A stretch of DNA of 64,000 nt from the NCBI GenBank assembly GCA_022360055.1, contig JAKSDO010000209.1, forward strand, positions 1 to 64,000, in the 5' to 3' direction. The notes beneath the pieces were generated by a model. It was not told the origin of the DNA, did not search any database, and worked only from the letters and a program-made list of their open reading frames with translations. The translations under genes and the position numbers were made by a program. The DNA comes from Cytophagales bacterium (GTDB lineage: Bacteria; Bacteroidota; Bacteroidia; Cytophagales; Cyclobacteriaceae). Below are positions 34,450 through 43,564 of the stretch, piece after piece. Positions within the stretch are counted from its first letter, which is position 1. Every line of letters begins with the position of its first letter.

Positions 34450-36285
34450 TTATGATTCTTGTTTTATACTTAATGATTCCTTTTTGAATGGCTTGTAAGA
34501 GATCCCACCCCCTTTGAAACCGGCATTATTATAAAATTCCACGAAAGTGAGACGAAGCGGATGAACAAAGGATCCCAGTCCGGAAATAAACAGGTTGAGT
34601 CCATGCCCCAGGATCAGGAATATCACGCCAATGATAAATCCGATGATACCTCCTCCCATGATTTGATTTCCGATATTATTGATGACCAGACCCAATATCC
34701 CGGACGAGATGCCCAGGGCAAATAAACGGATGTATGATAATGTGTCTCCCAGCAATCCGGTAAAAATAAAATATAATGGGAGCACTCCCGTACCGATCCG
34801 TTTGAAAATAGGCAAGTGAATATTATTAAATAATAATACCAGAGCGACACCTGCAATCAGTCCGTATTTTGCTACGTCTTGATAAGGCAAGAAAATGTCT
34901 ACCTCCTGGGCAGATCCCAGGAACAATACAACAGTACTCACTATGATAAATAATTTGCCAATTGATGACAGAGATGCCTCAAAAGACTCGTAGATCCAGG
35001 CTCTTAAAGTAGCTGCGACTACACCGACAATTATTTGCACAATTCCCAGTATCAATGCCACATTGAACGCATTGAAAGGACTGTCGCCTGTTTCGGGAAT
35101 GAAAACAAATCTTGAGAAAAAGTCAAAAAACGGGATGTCTCTTTGAGTTGTTATCGGTATGCCGAGCATGGTTCCGGATTTGATAATTCCGATAACCATG
35201 GTAAATAAACCCAGCATAATCCCCAAAGCTGCAATTACTTTGTTGTTTCTTAAAAAAGTGAAGTATCCGACGCCAAATAACAGCACGAAAATAAGCCCAT
35301 ATCCACTGTCTCCAAGACAGTATGCAAAAAAGATCGGATAGAATACTGCAATCACCGGAGTTAGGTCCAATTCCCGGTAATTTGGCAGTTCAAAAATGTT
35401 CGTGATGGATTCGAAGATTTTAGGATATCTCCGGTTTTTTAAAATGATCGGTACGTCGTCATTCCCCGCAGGTTCGCTGAGGATATAGGCAATAGACTTT
35501 TTATCCAGGAATTCCGTGATGTCTTCAAGCCTGTTTTCCGGAATCCAACCCTGGATGTAGTGGATGGTATTTTCTCCGGATTTTTTAAAGCTTGAAGATG
35601 TCTGATGAAAGATGATTTCATCATTTAATTTCATAAGGGCCTGCTGTAGCAGAGGCTCGAGTGATGAAAGTGATCCGAGCGTATTTCCTATTTCTGCCTT
35701 TCTTTCTTCCAGCCTGGCTTTTTCCTCTGCCAATTGTTTCCATGGTTTCTTTGGTAGTGAAACTTTATTAAACGGCAGATCGGCATCCCGATCATGAAAA
35801 GCCACAAAGTGGACGATCCCTCTTTGCTCTGATATGACTGTGATGGCTTGTTTACCAAAGTCAAATTTTTGAAATGCCTTTTTTGATGCGACAAAAAAAG
35901 TCGCATGAATCCCATGTTCACTGAGTTTCTCGATATAGTTTCCTTCAAATTCACCCCAGGGCGATAAAATGTCGAGTTCCTTGCCCAGGGCTTCTAACGC
36001 ATTGTTATTTTGATCCCGTTCATGATCCAGATCCAGGATTTTATCAGCCAACTCAAGAGCGTCCTGGGTGTATTGGGCATCAAGAATCGTATTTTTACCG
36101 GCGGGTAAAAGTGATTTGGCCTTGAGGAGCTTTTCGCGATCGCTGACCAATTCTTCGATTTTTGATGTCAGCCGTTGCTCATATGTTTCAAAATGAACAA
36201 TCCCCATTAGCTGAAGATCCTGCAGGAATTTTTGCTTTTCGCCACGGTGCAGCAATAGCTGAATTTTTTTCATCCTTGCTTTCAT
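34450..36285 (-). CDS. V-type ATPase subunit I (membrane stator)
   Basis: This 611-residue subunit (the a/I type) forms the ion half-channels and the stator link. The first 300 residues are soluble and helical with coiled coils (VSDREKLLKAKSLLP, EEKARLEERKAEIGNTLGSL). The C-terminal half has about eight membrane helices, starting with VIAVFYPIFFAYCLGDSGYGLIFVLLFG and including LLGDTLSYIRLFALGISSGILGLVINN, where Arg is the essential ion-path residue. Its start overlaps the stop of subunit D by four bases. Confidence 0.92.
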   Translation of the reverse strand: MKARMKKIQLLLHRGEKQKFLQDLQLMGIVHFETYEQRLTSKIEELVSDREKLLKAKSLLPAGKNTILDAQYTQDALELADKILDLDHERDQNNNALEALGKELDILSPWGEFEGNYIEKLSEHGIHATFFVASKKAFQKFDFGKQAITVISEQRGIVHFVAFHDRDADLPFNKVSLPKKPWKQLAEEKARLEERKAEIGNTLGSLSSLEPLLQQALMKLNDEIIFHQTSSSFKKSGENTIHYIQGWIPENRLEDITEFLDKKSIAYILSEPAGNDDVPIILKNRRYPKIFESITNIFELPNYRELDLTPVIAVFYPIFFAYCLGDSGYGLIFVLLFGVGYFTFLRNNKVIAALGIMLGLFTMVIGIIKSGTMLGIPITTQRDIPFFDFFSRFVFIPETGDSPFNAFNVALILGIVQIIVGVVAATLRAWIYESFEASLSSIGKLFIIVSTVVLFLGSAQEVDIFLPYQDVAKYGLIAGVALVLLFNNIHLPIFKRIGTGVLPLYFIFTGLLGDTLSYIRLFALGISSGILGLVINNIGNQIMGGGIIGFIIGVIFLILGHGLNLFISGLGSFVHPLRLTFVEFYNNAGFKGGGISYKPFKKESLSIKQES

Positions 36286-36881
36286 AGTGCGGCCTCCTTT
36301 TCTGCGTTTCTTTGTTTTACAATTTTTTGTGCAGATTTGGACAGATTTTCAGCATCTTCCAGAAAGCGCTTGATCTTCAGTACTGCTGAACGAAATTCCG
36401 GTATCTGAACTTTTTCATATAAATTAACCTTTTGGGTAGTCTTCTTTCTGGCGTAGTTAAGAATATCAAATTGCCTCCCTTTGGTTTTAAGCTCCGTTTT
36501 CAAAGATATCCGCTCCTTAAGGATCTGAATCCCGATAGGGACCCACGCGGGTTGATTGATGTAACTGACGGGCGCTACATCGAATTCAAGATGCTCCAAT
36601 ATGGGTATTTTTACTCCGGCAATATTTTTTAATGAAATATCTGCATTTTTAATGGAAACGATATCGGGAAACTCAACCCACAAGGCTATAAACGAATTCA
36701 TAGATTCGTCATTCTCTTGCAGCTTTTGTTGAATACGTTCAATTTCTGCGGCAATTCTTTTCACCTCGATTCTCAACGCAGTTTCTTTGCTTTTAAGTGT
36801 TGGCAGCGCCTTCTCGCGAATATCCAACTGTTTATTCAATCGTTGTATCTCTGTCTTGTTGTATTGAAACTTAATTGCCAC
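36282..36881 (-). CDS. V-type ATPase subunit D (central stalk)
   Basis: This 199-residue protein is almost wholly helical, with N- and C-terminal long helices that form the central rotor shaft (KFQYNKTEIQRLNKQLDIREKALPTLKSKETALRIEVKR at the start; AVLKIKRFLEDAENLSKSAQKIVKQRN near the end), as in subunit D. It lies 12 bases after subunit B and overlaps subunit I by four bases. Confidence 0.9.
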   Translation of the reverse strand: MAIKFQYNKTEIQRLNKQLDIREKALPTLKSKETALRIEVKRIAAEIERIQQKLQENDESMNSFIALWVEFPDIVSIKNADISLKNIAGVKIPILEHLEFDVAPVSYINQPAWVPIGIQILKERISLKTELKTKGRQFDILNYARKKTTQKVNLYEKVQIPEFRSAVLKIKRFLEDAENLSKSAQKIVKQRNAEKEAAL

Positions 36882-36893
36882 AGCTTTCTTAAT

Positions 36894-38219
36894 CTATTCG
36901 TCTGATTTCCAGTATTTATCAACAAACTCATCCTTAATGCCCACCTCGTGTTTGGCGAAATGCGTCCGGAATAATTCCCATCCGGTATCAAGCATTTTAT
37001 CAATTTTTATATTGATATCGATGGCCAGCAGTTTTTCTGAATAATCCAGTGCAAACTTCAGGCAACGCTTATCATATTCCGTTAAATCAAATCCATTCTC
37101 TTTTTTTGTTTTTGCATTGACGGCATCGGCATACAGTCTGATCAGAGCATTCATCACCTGAGGATGGTCTTCCCTGGTTTTTTTGCCGATAACGATCTGT
37201 TTCAGTCGCGATAAACTTCGGAATGGATCAACAATTACTTTTCCGATATCAGGGTCTCTTCGGAGGAATAATTGACCTTCTGTGATATAACCGGTGTTGT
37301 CGGGAATAGCATGGGTGATATCTCCTTCATTGAGGGTGGTTACGGCAATAATGGTGATCGAACCGCCGTGCGGATATTGCACGGCTTTTTCATAAATCTT
37401 GGCAAGGTCTGAATACAGCGAGCCGGGCATGGAATCTTTGGATGGAATCTGATCCATTTTGTTGGAGACGATGGCCAGGGCATCCGCGTAAAGTGTCATG
37501 TCTGTAAGCAATACCAGGACCTTTTCCTGTTTGTCGTCAGCAAAATACTCAGCGGCTGTGAGCGCCATATCCGGAACAAGCAGTCGCTCAACCGGTGGAT
37601 CTTCCGTTGTATTTACAAAAGAAATGATTTTATCGAGAGCGCCTTCATTTGTAAATTTACTTTTGAAAAACAAGTAGTCGTCGTTAGACAATCCCATACC
37701 TCCCAAAATGATCTTGTCGGCTTCTGCCCGAAGTGCTACCTCTGCCAATACCTGATTGTAAGGCTGGTCCGGATCGGCAAAAAACGGAATTTTCTGCCCG
37801 GTTACCAGGGTGTTGTTAAGGTCTATCCCTGCAATGCCCGTGGCGAGTAATTCCGAGGGTTGTTCTCTTTGTACCGGATTTACCGATGGGCCTCCGATCT
37901 CCCTTTCTTCTCCTTCGATTTCCGGACCACCGTCAATGGGTACCCCGTAGCTGTTGAAAAACCTGCCCGTAAGAAGATCGCCTACTTTCACAACAGGAGG
38001 CCGCCCCATAAAAATTACTTCAGCGTCCGTTCCAATGCCTTCCATACCCGGGAATACCTGCAATGTCACCTGATCACCAATCATCTTTACGACCTGGGCA
38101 GGTCGATCCTGAACAAGCGCCATTTCATCGTAACCAACACCTTCCGCTCTTAATGCGCAGGTGGCTTTGGTGATTTGCGTCAACTGGGTATATACTTTCT
38201 GAAATGCCTTGGTTTTCAA
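36894..38219 (-). CDS. V-type ATPase subunit B (non-catalytic)
   Basis: This 441-residue subunit alternates with A in the ATPase head. It has the beta-barrel start (YTQLTQITKATCALRAEGVGYDEMALV), GRFFNSYGVPIDGGPEI, and GIAGIDLNNTLVTGQKIPFFADPDQPYNQVLAEV where A-type subunits would have a P-loop. The absence of the P-loop is normal for B. DMTLYADALAIVSNKMDQIPSKDSMPGSLYSDLAKIYEKA and FRSLSRLKQIVIG also match. It overlaps the A gene by four bases. Confidence 0.95.
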   Translation of the reverse strand: MKTKAFQKVYTQLTQITKATCALRAEGVGYDEMALVQDRPAQVVKMIGDQVTLQVFPGMEGIGTDAEVIFMGRPPVVKVGDLLTGRFFNSYGVPIDGGPEIEGEEREIGGPSVNPVQREQPSELLATGIAGIDLNNTLVTGQKIPFFADPDQPYNQVLAEVALRAEADKIILGGMGLSNDDYLFFKSKFTNEGALDKIISFVNTTEDPPVERLLVPDMALTAAEYFADDKQEKVLVLLTDMTLYADALAIVSNKMDQIPSKDSMPGSLYSDLAKIYEKAVQYPHGGSITIIAVTTLNEGDITHAIPDNTGYITEGQLFLRRDPDIGKVIVDPFRSLSRLKQIVIGKKTREDHPQVMNALIRLYADAVNAKTKKENGFDLTEYDKRCLKFALDYSEKLLAIDINIKIDKMLDTGWELFRTHFAKHEVGIKDEFVDKYWKSDE

Positions 38220-39967
38220 TATTCAGTCCTCCTTTCTTTAATTTTATGCTCCATTTCCTGTTCGTATTTTTTGAACTCTTTGGAATTGAATTCGGAATAA
38301 TTCATTTGTTTCATCAGGTTGATGGCTTTTTTGTAAAACTCAGAAATCTCCTCAAAAGCCTCGAAATCAAGAGATTCATTGCAAAATCTTAATACATATT
38401 CCAGCATGTACACCTGCCGCTCAATCGGGCAGTTCATATCAATTTTATCAAAGGCGTCCTGCTGCAGGATTACAAAGTCGATCACTTCACTTTTCCAAAA
38501 CTGCTGGTGATAATCGAGCGGCACCGCATCATCCCCTAAGATACTGATCTGGTCGGCAGCTTCTCGACCTTTCAGAACAATATCTTTGGTCTGATTTACC
38601 TTCTCCACCCAGTTCTGCGAGATGTTCTCATTTGAATAGTCAATAAACTCATCATATTCCAGATATTTTGAATAGGAATCAACCGGTTCTATTGCCGGAT
38701 ATCTTTTGGAATCTGCTCTGCCTTGAGCAAGCGCATAAAAACACCTGGCAGCTTTTCTGGTCGATTCAGTGACGGGTTCTTTAAGATTACCACCGGCCGG
38801 AGATACGGTCCCTATAAATGTTACTGATCCTGTTTCCCCATTGTTCAGATGCACAAAACCGGCCCTGGAATAAAAATTGGAAATTATCGCGGTGAGGTCC
38901 ATCGGGAAGGCATCCGGACCCGGCAGCTCCTCCAGCCTGTTTGACATCTCTCGCAATGCCTGGGCCCATCTGGAGGTGGAGTCGGCCAATAAAAGCACCT
39001 TCAATCCCATGGCCCTGTAGTATTCGGCGATGGTCATACCTACATAGACCGAAGCCTCTCTGGCCGCGACGGGCATATTGGAGGTATTGCAAATGATGGT
39101 CGTTCTTTCCGCCAGTTTGCGACCGGTTCTCGTATCGACAAGTTCCGGAAATTCTTTGAATATTTCCACTACCTCATTAGCGCGCTCTCCACAGGCAGTG
39201 AACAACACGAGGTCAGCTTCGCCGTTTTTGGCAATGGCGTGTTGTAATACGGTTTTCCCGGCTCCAAACGGTCCGGGAATAAACCCTGTTCCGCCTTCGG
39301 TAATTGGATTTAACGTATCGATTGCCCGCTGCCCGGTTTCCAAAATCTTAAAGGGCCGGGGTTTGTTTTTATAGTTTCTGATCGGAACTTTCACCGGCCA
39401 TTTCTGACTCATCTTCACCTCTAATTCTTCCGTGTCCGTCTCAATCACGGCAATCACATCTTTGTTGGTGTATGGACCTTTTTTGGCAATAGACTTTATT
39501 TTTCCGTATGCAGTGAATGCAAATGGCACCATGATCTTGTGATTGATCCACTTTTCAGAAACTTCGCCTATCCAGTCCCCTCCCGTCACCTGATCACCGA
39601 CTTTGGCAGTGGGTGCAAATTCATAAACCGCATCGTCCAATGCGTAGGTATATTCGCCTCTTTTCAGATATATAGACTCCATCTTGTTCAGGTCGTTTTG
39701 GAGGCCGTCGTAATTTTTTGATAAGAGACCCGGCCCCAGCTCGATTTCAAGCATAGAACCTGTAAAGTTTACTTCCGAGCCAATCTTTACCCCGGAAGTA
39801 GATTCAAATACCTGGGCATAGACGGTATCGCCGAATACTTTGATCACCTCCGATCTCAACTCTACATCGTTGTGCTTTACGTAGCATATCTCATTTTGAC
39901 CTACGGGCCCGTCTACGTTAATGGTCAGCAAGTTTGATATAATGGAGGTGATTTTACCTTTTGTCAT
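38216..39967 (-). CDS. V-type ATPase subunit A (catalytic)
   Basis: This 583-residue subunit hydrolyses ATP. The P-loop is GPFGAGKTVLQHAIAK. The non-homologous insert of A-type subunits is present (about 120-190, with KVGDQVTGGDWIGEV), as are ACGERANEVVEIFKEFPEL, LLADSTSRWAQALREMSNRLEELPGPDAFPMDL and a helical C-terminal domain. It lies 11 bases after the DUF2764 gene. The start (MTKGKITSIISNLLTINVDG) is typical. Confidence 0.96.
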   Translation of the reverse strand: MTKGKITSIISNLLTINVDGPVGQNEICYVKHNDVELRSEVIKVFGDTVYAQVFESTSGVKIGSEVNFTGSMLEIELGPGLLSKNYDGLQNDLNKMESIYLKRGEYTYALDDAVYEFAPTAKVGDQVTGGDWIGEVSEKWINHKIMVPFAFTAYGKIKSIAKKGPYTNKDVIAVIETDTEELEVKMSQKWPVKVPIRNYKNKPRPFKILETGQRAIDTLNPITEGGTGFIPGPFGAGKTVLQHAIAKNGEADLVLFTACGERANEVVEIFKEFPELVDTRTGRKLAERTTIICNTSNMPVAAREASVYVGMTIAEYYRAMGLKVLLLADSTSRWAQALREMSNRLEELPGPDAFPMDLTAIISNFYSRAGFVHLNNGETGSVTFIGTVSPAGGNLKEPVTESTRKAARCFYALAQGRADSKRYPAIEPVDSYSKYLEYDEFIDYSNENISQNWVEKVNQTKDIVLKGREAADQISILGDDAVPLDYHQQFWKSEVIDFVILQQDAFDKIDMNCPIERQVYMLEYVLRFCNESLDFEAFEEISEFYKKAINLMKQMNYSEFNSKEFKKYEQEMEHKIKERRTEY

Positions 39968-39978
39968 AATGATGAGAT

Positions 39979-40812
39979 TTATTTTCTTTCTGTGATTTCA
40001 AGGTTTTCAAGTGCTTGTGTCGTCAGGTATTCAAGCCGGTCCCGGCCTTTTTCATCATCCAGTTCAATGTGTCTGCTTATGATGTCCAGCTTAATGATAT
40101 ATGCCAGGATATTATCAATTTCAAAGAAAGATGCCGAAGTGAGCTCATCGCAGAAATTCCATCTCAACCGATCCGTAAAATCATCCAGTTCTTTGACAGC
40201 CCTGTTTTCGATATGCACAATGAGCTGGTTGATGAAAGGAAATTGCTCCGATAAACCAAAGTCTTTTGCGCTACTTTTTTCAAGGGCCCCTGAGGTTCGT
40301 TCATCATCCAGGATTTCATCGTCATTCAGATCAGCGGGTGTTCTACTGTTGATGGCCTTCATCATGTTTCTCAAGCTCAATTCGAAAGCGGCATAGTTTC
40401 TGTTAAATTTGTTTTTGCTTTTTTGGAGTATCTCAAAATAGGACTGCAACAAGAGGCGCTCAATCTCTAGCATACTCATTTCGTTAAACTTCCCCTCATA
40501 TGTTTCCAATATATCTCGAATGAAACTTGGAAGCTGATCCGAATGCACGTGATATTCTTCAATGATCTCTTTCGGTATACTGGAGAATTTTTGGAAATGA
40601 ACATGCGGACGAGGCAACTGCCGGTTTACTGCGATGGTACTTACGAGGTTTTTTATGTCATTGATATACAGCAATTCCCGGAGATAAATTCGATCTGCAG
40701 CTTCGGTATTTTGCCGGATAGTACGATAAAGTTCTGTTATATCATAATTTATGCTTTTACTGTCCATATCCAACACGGGAAGGGAAGAAACTAAATAGTA
40801 GTATCCGGTCAT
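39979..40812 (-). CDS. DUF2764 protein of the V-ATPase operon
   Basis: This 277-residue protein starts MTGYYYLVSSLPVLDMDSKSINYD, as DUF2764 members do. It is mostly helical with conserved Leu-Pro and aromatic patches (NYAAFELSLRNMMKAIN). The family is found almost only in V-ATPase operons of Bacteroidota, Chlamydiae and Spirochaetes, at the position of subunit C in other operons. A role as the C-like connector between rotor ring and stalk is therefore likely (inference from position). It sits 14 bases after subunit E and 11 before subunit A. Confidence 0.88.
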   Translation of the reverse strand: MTGYYYLVSSLPVLDMDSKSINYDITELYRTIRQNTEAADRIYLRELLYINDIKNLVSTIAVNRQLPRPHVHFQKFSSIPKEIIEEYHVHSDQLPSFIRDILETYEGKFNEMSMLEIERLLLQSYFEILQKSKNKFNRNYAAFELSLRNMMKAINSRTPADLNDDEILDDERTSGALEKSSAKDFGLSEQFPFINQLIVHIENRAVKELDDFTDRLRWNFCDELTSASFFEIDNILAYIIKLDIISRHIELDDEKGRDRLEYLTTQALENLEITERK

Positions 40813-40826
40813 TTATTCGGTTGGGC

Positions 40827-41423
40827 TTAGTTAAAAAGTATATCCTTTGATCTTTCTCTCAAATAGGGTTTAAAAAATTCTATAAAATCTTCATCGCTGA
40901 ATACAATCTGAAATGTTTTGCCCGACTGTGACACTTTGAATCCCCCTTTTAGTTTTTTATCAAAAGTAATATTAAGGTTTTTAATTTCTTTGGAAAGACT
41001 TTTTTCAAAACTTTTGTCAATTTTTTCTTTTAAGCCTTCTGAAAGTGAAATGTTCGTGCCCGATGCAGACCTCCACTCTTTTACCACTTCCAGTATAATC
41101 CCTTTCAAGAATTCCGGATCTTCGAAGGCCATCGAAATACTTTCGGACAGGATTTTGTCAGATAAAAGATTTTGTATGTTTTGTTTTAAGGAACTGATGG
41201 CTTGCTGCCCCCCCAGTTTTATTTCCGAAATGCTGTTCTTTTGAAGGGCGTCAGCTTCTTTCCCGGCATTTTCAATAATCCTTTCAGCTTCTCCTTTGGC
41301 TTTTTTTACAATCGAATCAGCTTTTTGCCGAGCTTCATCAATTATTTTCTCAACCTCTTGATTTGCTTTCTCTATTCCTTCCTCATAAATCTTTTGCGTG
41401 AGCAGGTCAATATTTTTTTCCAT
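40827..41423 (-). CDS. V-type ATPase subunit E (peripheral stalk)
   Basis: From ATG 41423 (MEKNIDLLTQKIYEEGIEKA) this 198-residue protein has a long N-terminal coiled coil (EKANQEVEKIIDEARQKADS, then VKKAKGEAERIIENAGKEAD) and a globular C-terminal domain, the pattern of peripheral-stalk subunit E. The frame stays open for 18 further codons upstream, but those look untranslated. It is the first gene of the seven-gene V-ATPase operon. No subunit F, G or H gene is recognised. Confidence 0.88.
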   Translation of the reverse strand: MEKNIDLLTQKIYEEGIEKANQEVEKIIDEARQKADSIVKKAKGEAERIIENAGKEADALQKNSISEIKLGGQQAISSLKQNIQNLLSDKILSESISMAFEDPEFLKGIILEVVKEWRSASGTNISLSEGLKEKIDKSFEKSLSKEIKNLNITFDKKLKGGFKVSQSGKTFQIVFSDEDFIEFFKPYLRERSKDILFN

Positions 41424-41532
41424 ATTGTGTACATTTAATGATGTCCTAAAAAAAAAGCTTTTCCATCGATAAAACAATTAAAAAATCCTTTGAATGCGGA
41501 ACTTATCACGGAATGACCAATATTAACGAATT

Positions 41533-42201
41533 TTATTTATATATCAGCGGCCTGCCGGCATTCAACTTCCATTTGATCATTGCCAGACCCGAATCAATTG
41601 AAGTGTTTTCTACGATTACAGTGCCCGGTGCAGAAATGGGAGAAGCTGAGAAGTTCCAGATGGCTTTTATTCCGCATTCAATTATTGTATCGGCAATTAT
41701 TTGCGCCTGTTCGGAAGGCGTAGTAATAATTCCGATTTCAACAGGTGTTTCATTGAAACGTTTTTTGAAGTTTTTTATATGATAAATTTTTGTACTGATT
41801 ACTCTCGTTCCGACTTTTTCGGTATCAATGTCAAACCCTGCAATAATTTCAAGCCCTTCTTGACTAAACTGATTATATTTTATCAAAGCAGTTCCTAAGT
41901 TTCCAATACCAATAATAAAAGCTTTTTTGGGATCGCGATACCCCAAAAATTTTTCGATGTTCTGTACCAGTTTGTTTATTTCGTACCCCACCTTGGTTTT
42001 CCCTGCCACCTTAATAAACGAAAAATCTTTTGTGATCTGAGTCGAATCAATGCGCAGAGTTTTGGCTATATCCGGCGCCGACACATATACGTTTTCTTTA
42101 CCTTTTAAAGATTTCAAAAACGACAGGTATAACGGGAACCTTCTTATCGTTGGTGCCGGTAATACGGAGTGCTTCTTCCTGCTAGGAATTGTTTTGTTCA
42201 T
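41533..42201 (-). CDS. rex: Redox-sensing transcriptional repressor Rex
   Basis: From ATG 42201 this 222-residue regulator has an N-terminal winged helix (APTIRRFPLYLSFLKSL ... SAPDIAKTLRIDSTQITKDFSFI) and a Rossmann domain with GIGNLGTAL that senses NADH/NAD+. The C-terminal helix for domain swapping is present. Rex represses genes of anaerobic or fermentative metabolism when NADH is low. It lies 109 bases upstream of the V-ATPase operon on the same strand, so the two may share a transcript. A Rex site of the type TTGTGAA-N4-TTCACAA was not seen nearby. Confidence 0.9.
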   Translation of the reverse strand: MNKTIPSRKKHSVLPAPTIRRFPLYLSFLKSLKGKENVYVSAPDIAKTLRIDSTQITKDFSFIKVAGKTKVGYEINKLVQNIEKFLGYRDPKKAFIIGIGNLGTALIKYNQFSQEGLEIIAGFDIDTEKVGTRVISTKIYHIKNFKKRFNETPVEIGIITTPSEQAQIIADTIIECGIKAIWNFSASPISAPGTVIVENTSIDSGLAMIKWKLNAGRPLIYK

Positions 42202-42593
42202 TGACTGAAAAATCAATAAAGAAATTTTTCTTTAAAAGAAAATTACGCAAAGTATTGTTTCAAGGTTTCAAATAAAGAAATATTTCACTGAAAACTCCCC
42301 CGAGACTGAAATCGTGAAGTTCCAAAAAAGAGTTCCCGTTCATCATACGCCTATTTATATGCTTATCCGCCCCGGCTCGTCTGAAACTTCCATCCATACC
42401 TTGAAGCAGGGACCAAAGGAATTCTGTCGATCAAAACGTTTATGAACCCCAACAACACGGCTGCTATTTTCGTATAAAGATAGTAAAACTATTACAAATG
42501 CGATGAAACAATTCATTATGCAATAAATACACGCTAAAAGTGCATAATTGCTATCAAATTTTTTTAAAAGATAAAAACAATAAGACAAGGATC
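42202..42593. other. Intergenic region between divergent rex and Usp genes
   Basis: These 392 AT-rich bases hold the promoters of rex and the first universal-stress gene. The short palindrome GAAATATTTC (42277-42286) and a GTTTCAA direct repeat just before it are the only visible sites. Weak open frames on both strands show no family likeness. Confidence 0.5.
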
Positions 42594-43508
42594 ATGTACA
42601 GATACAGTAATCTTTTAGTTGCTCACAATTTAACTGATATGGACAAACCGGTTATGCAATATGCGGGTATGATCAGCCATATGGCAAAAACCGAATGCAT
42701 TTATAATCTGCATCTGACAAGAAATTTAAACATCCCAAGAGAAGTTCTTGAAGCGTATTCTCATTTGATGCATCCGTTAGACGAGTTTGTATTGAAAAAA
42801 ATGCGAGAAACTGTTAAAGCGTACTTTGAGGATCTTTCCGATACTAAAATGGTTTATTCGGCTAAGGAAGGGGTTCCGTTGGAGGAAATACTACAGCAAA
42901 TTACAGCGCGGGACATTGACATGTTCATCCTCGGGAGAAAAACAGACACCAGGGAAACTCGTCGCCTCCTGGTCAAGCTGGTCCGAAAAGCACCGTGTTC
43001 CGTATTTATAGTTCCTGAACGAACAAAGCCTCTCATATCCAGACTATTAGTTCCTGTGGATTTTTCAAAGCACTCAGAAGATGCCATGGATGTAGCGGTA
43101 GCCTTTGCCGCATCCAAAGGGATCCCTCATATTCAATGCCTGAATGTTTACCAACTTCCGACAGGATATTACAAAACCGGTAAAACCGAAGAAGAGTTTT
43201 CGGAGATTATGAAGAAACATGCCCGAGAAAAATACAAAGAGTTTATTCAAAGAATCGATCTGAAAGGAGTTTCAGTTACTCCCGAATTTGTGTTGGACAA
43301 AGAAATTGCCAAATCCATTCATAGAATAATAAGGAAGGAAGACATTGATTTGATGGTAATTGGCGCTCGCGGAAGAAGTACCGGGGCCGGGGTGCTGCTC
43401 GGCAGCGTTACGGAAGACCTGATCCGCTCTACCGATGTGCCGCTTATTGCCGTGAAAAAGAAAGGCGCTGGGATAACATTTACGGAAGCCTTATTTAAAT
43501 ATGATTAA
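42594..43508 (+). CDS. Universal-stress protein, tandem Usp domains
   Basis: From ATG 42594 (MYRYSNLLVAHNLTD) this 304-residue cytoplasmic protein holds two Usp domains. The second is well conserved (ISRLLVPVDFSKHSEDAMDVAVAFAA) and has the ATP-binding pattern G-x2-G-x9-G-S in GARGRSTGAGVLLGSVTEDLI. The first is degenerate. An upstream in-frame extension to 42540 is possible but unlikely. The next gene is also a Usp protein, 56 bases downstream, so they form a pair. Such proteins bind ATP and aid survival under stress. Confidence 0.88.
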   Translation: MYRYSNLLVAHNLTDMDKPVMQYAGMISHMAKTECIYNLHLTRNLNIPREVLEAYSHLMHPLDEFVLKKMRETVKAYFEDLSDTKMVYSAKEGVPLEEILQQITARDIDMFILGRKTDTRETRRLLVKLVRKAPCSVFIVPERTKPLISRLLVPVDFSKHSEDAMDVAVAFAASKGIPHIQCLNVYQLPTGYYKTGKTEEEFSEIMKKHAREKYKEFIQRIDLKGVSVTPEFVLDKEIAKSIHRIIRKEDIDLMVIGARGRSTGAGVLLGSVTEDLIRSTDVPLIAVKKKGAGITFTEALFKYD

Positions 43509-43564
43509 TCTTTGGTTTTAATGCTTCCCTGCATAGTGTCAATATTAATAGGAAAGGAGTAACA

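Noticed and set aside
42355-42588. 77-codon minus-strand frame between rex and the Usp gene
   Set aside because: No recognisable family, and it covers the promoter region of two divergent genes.
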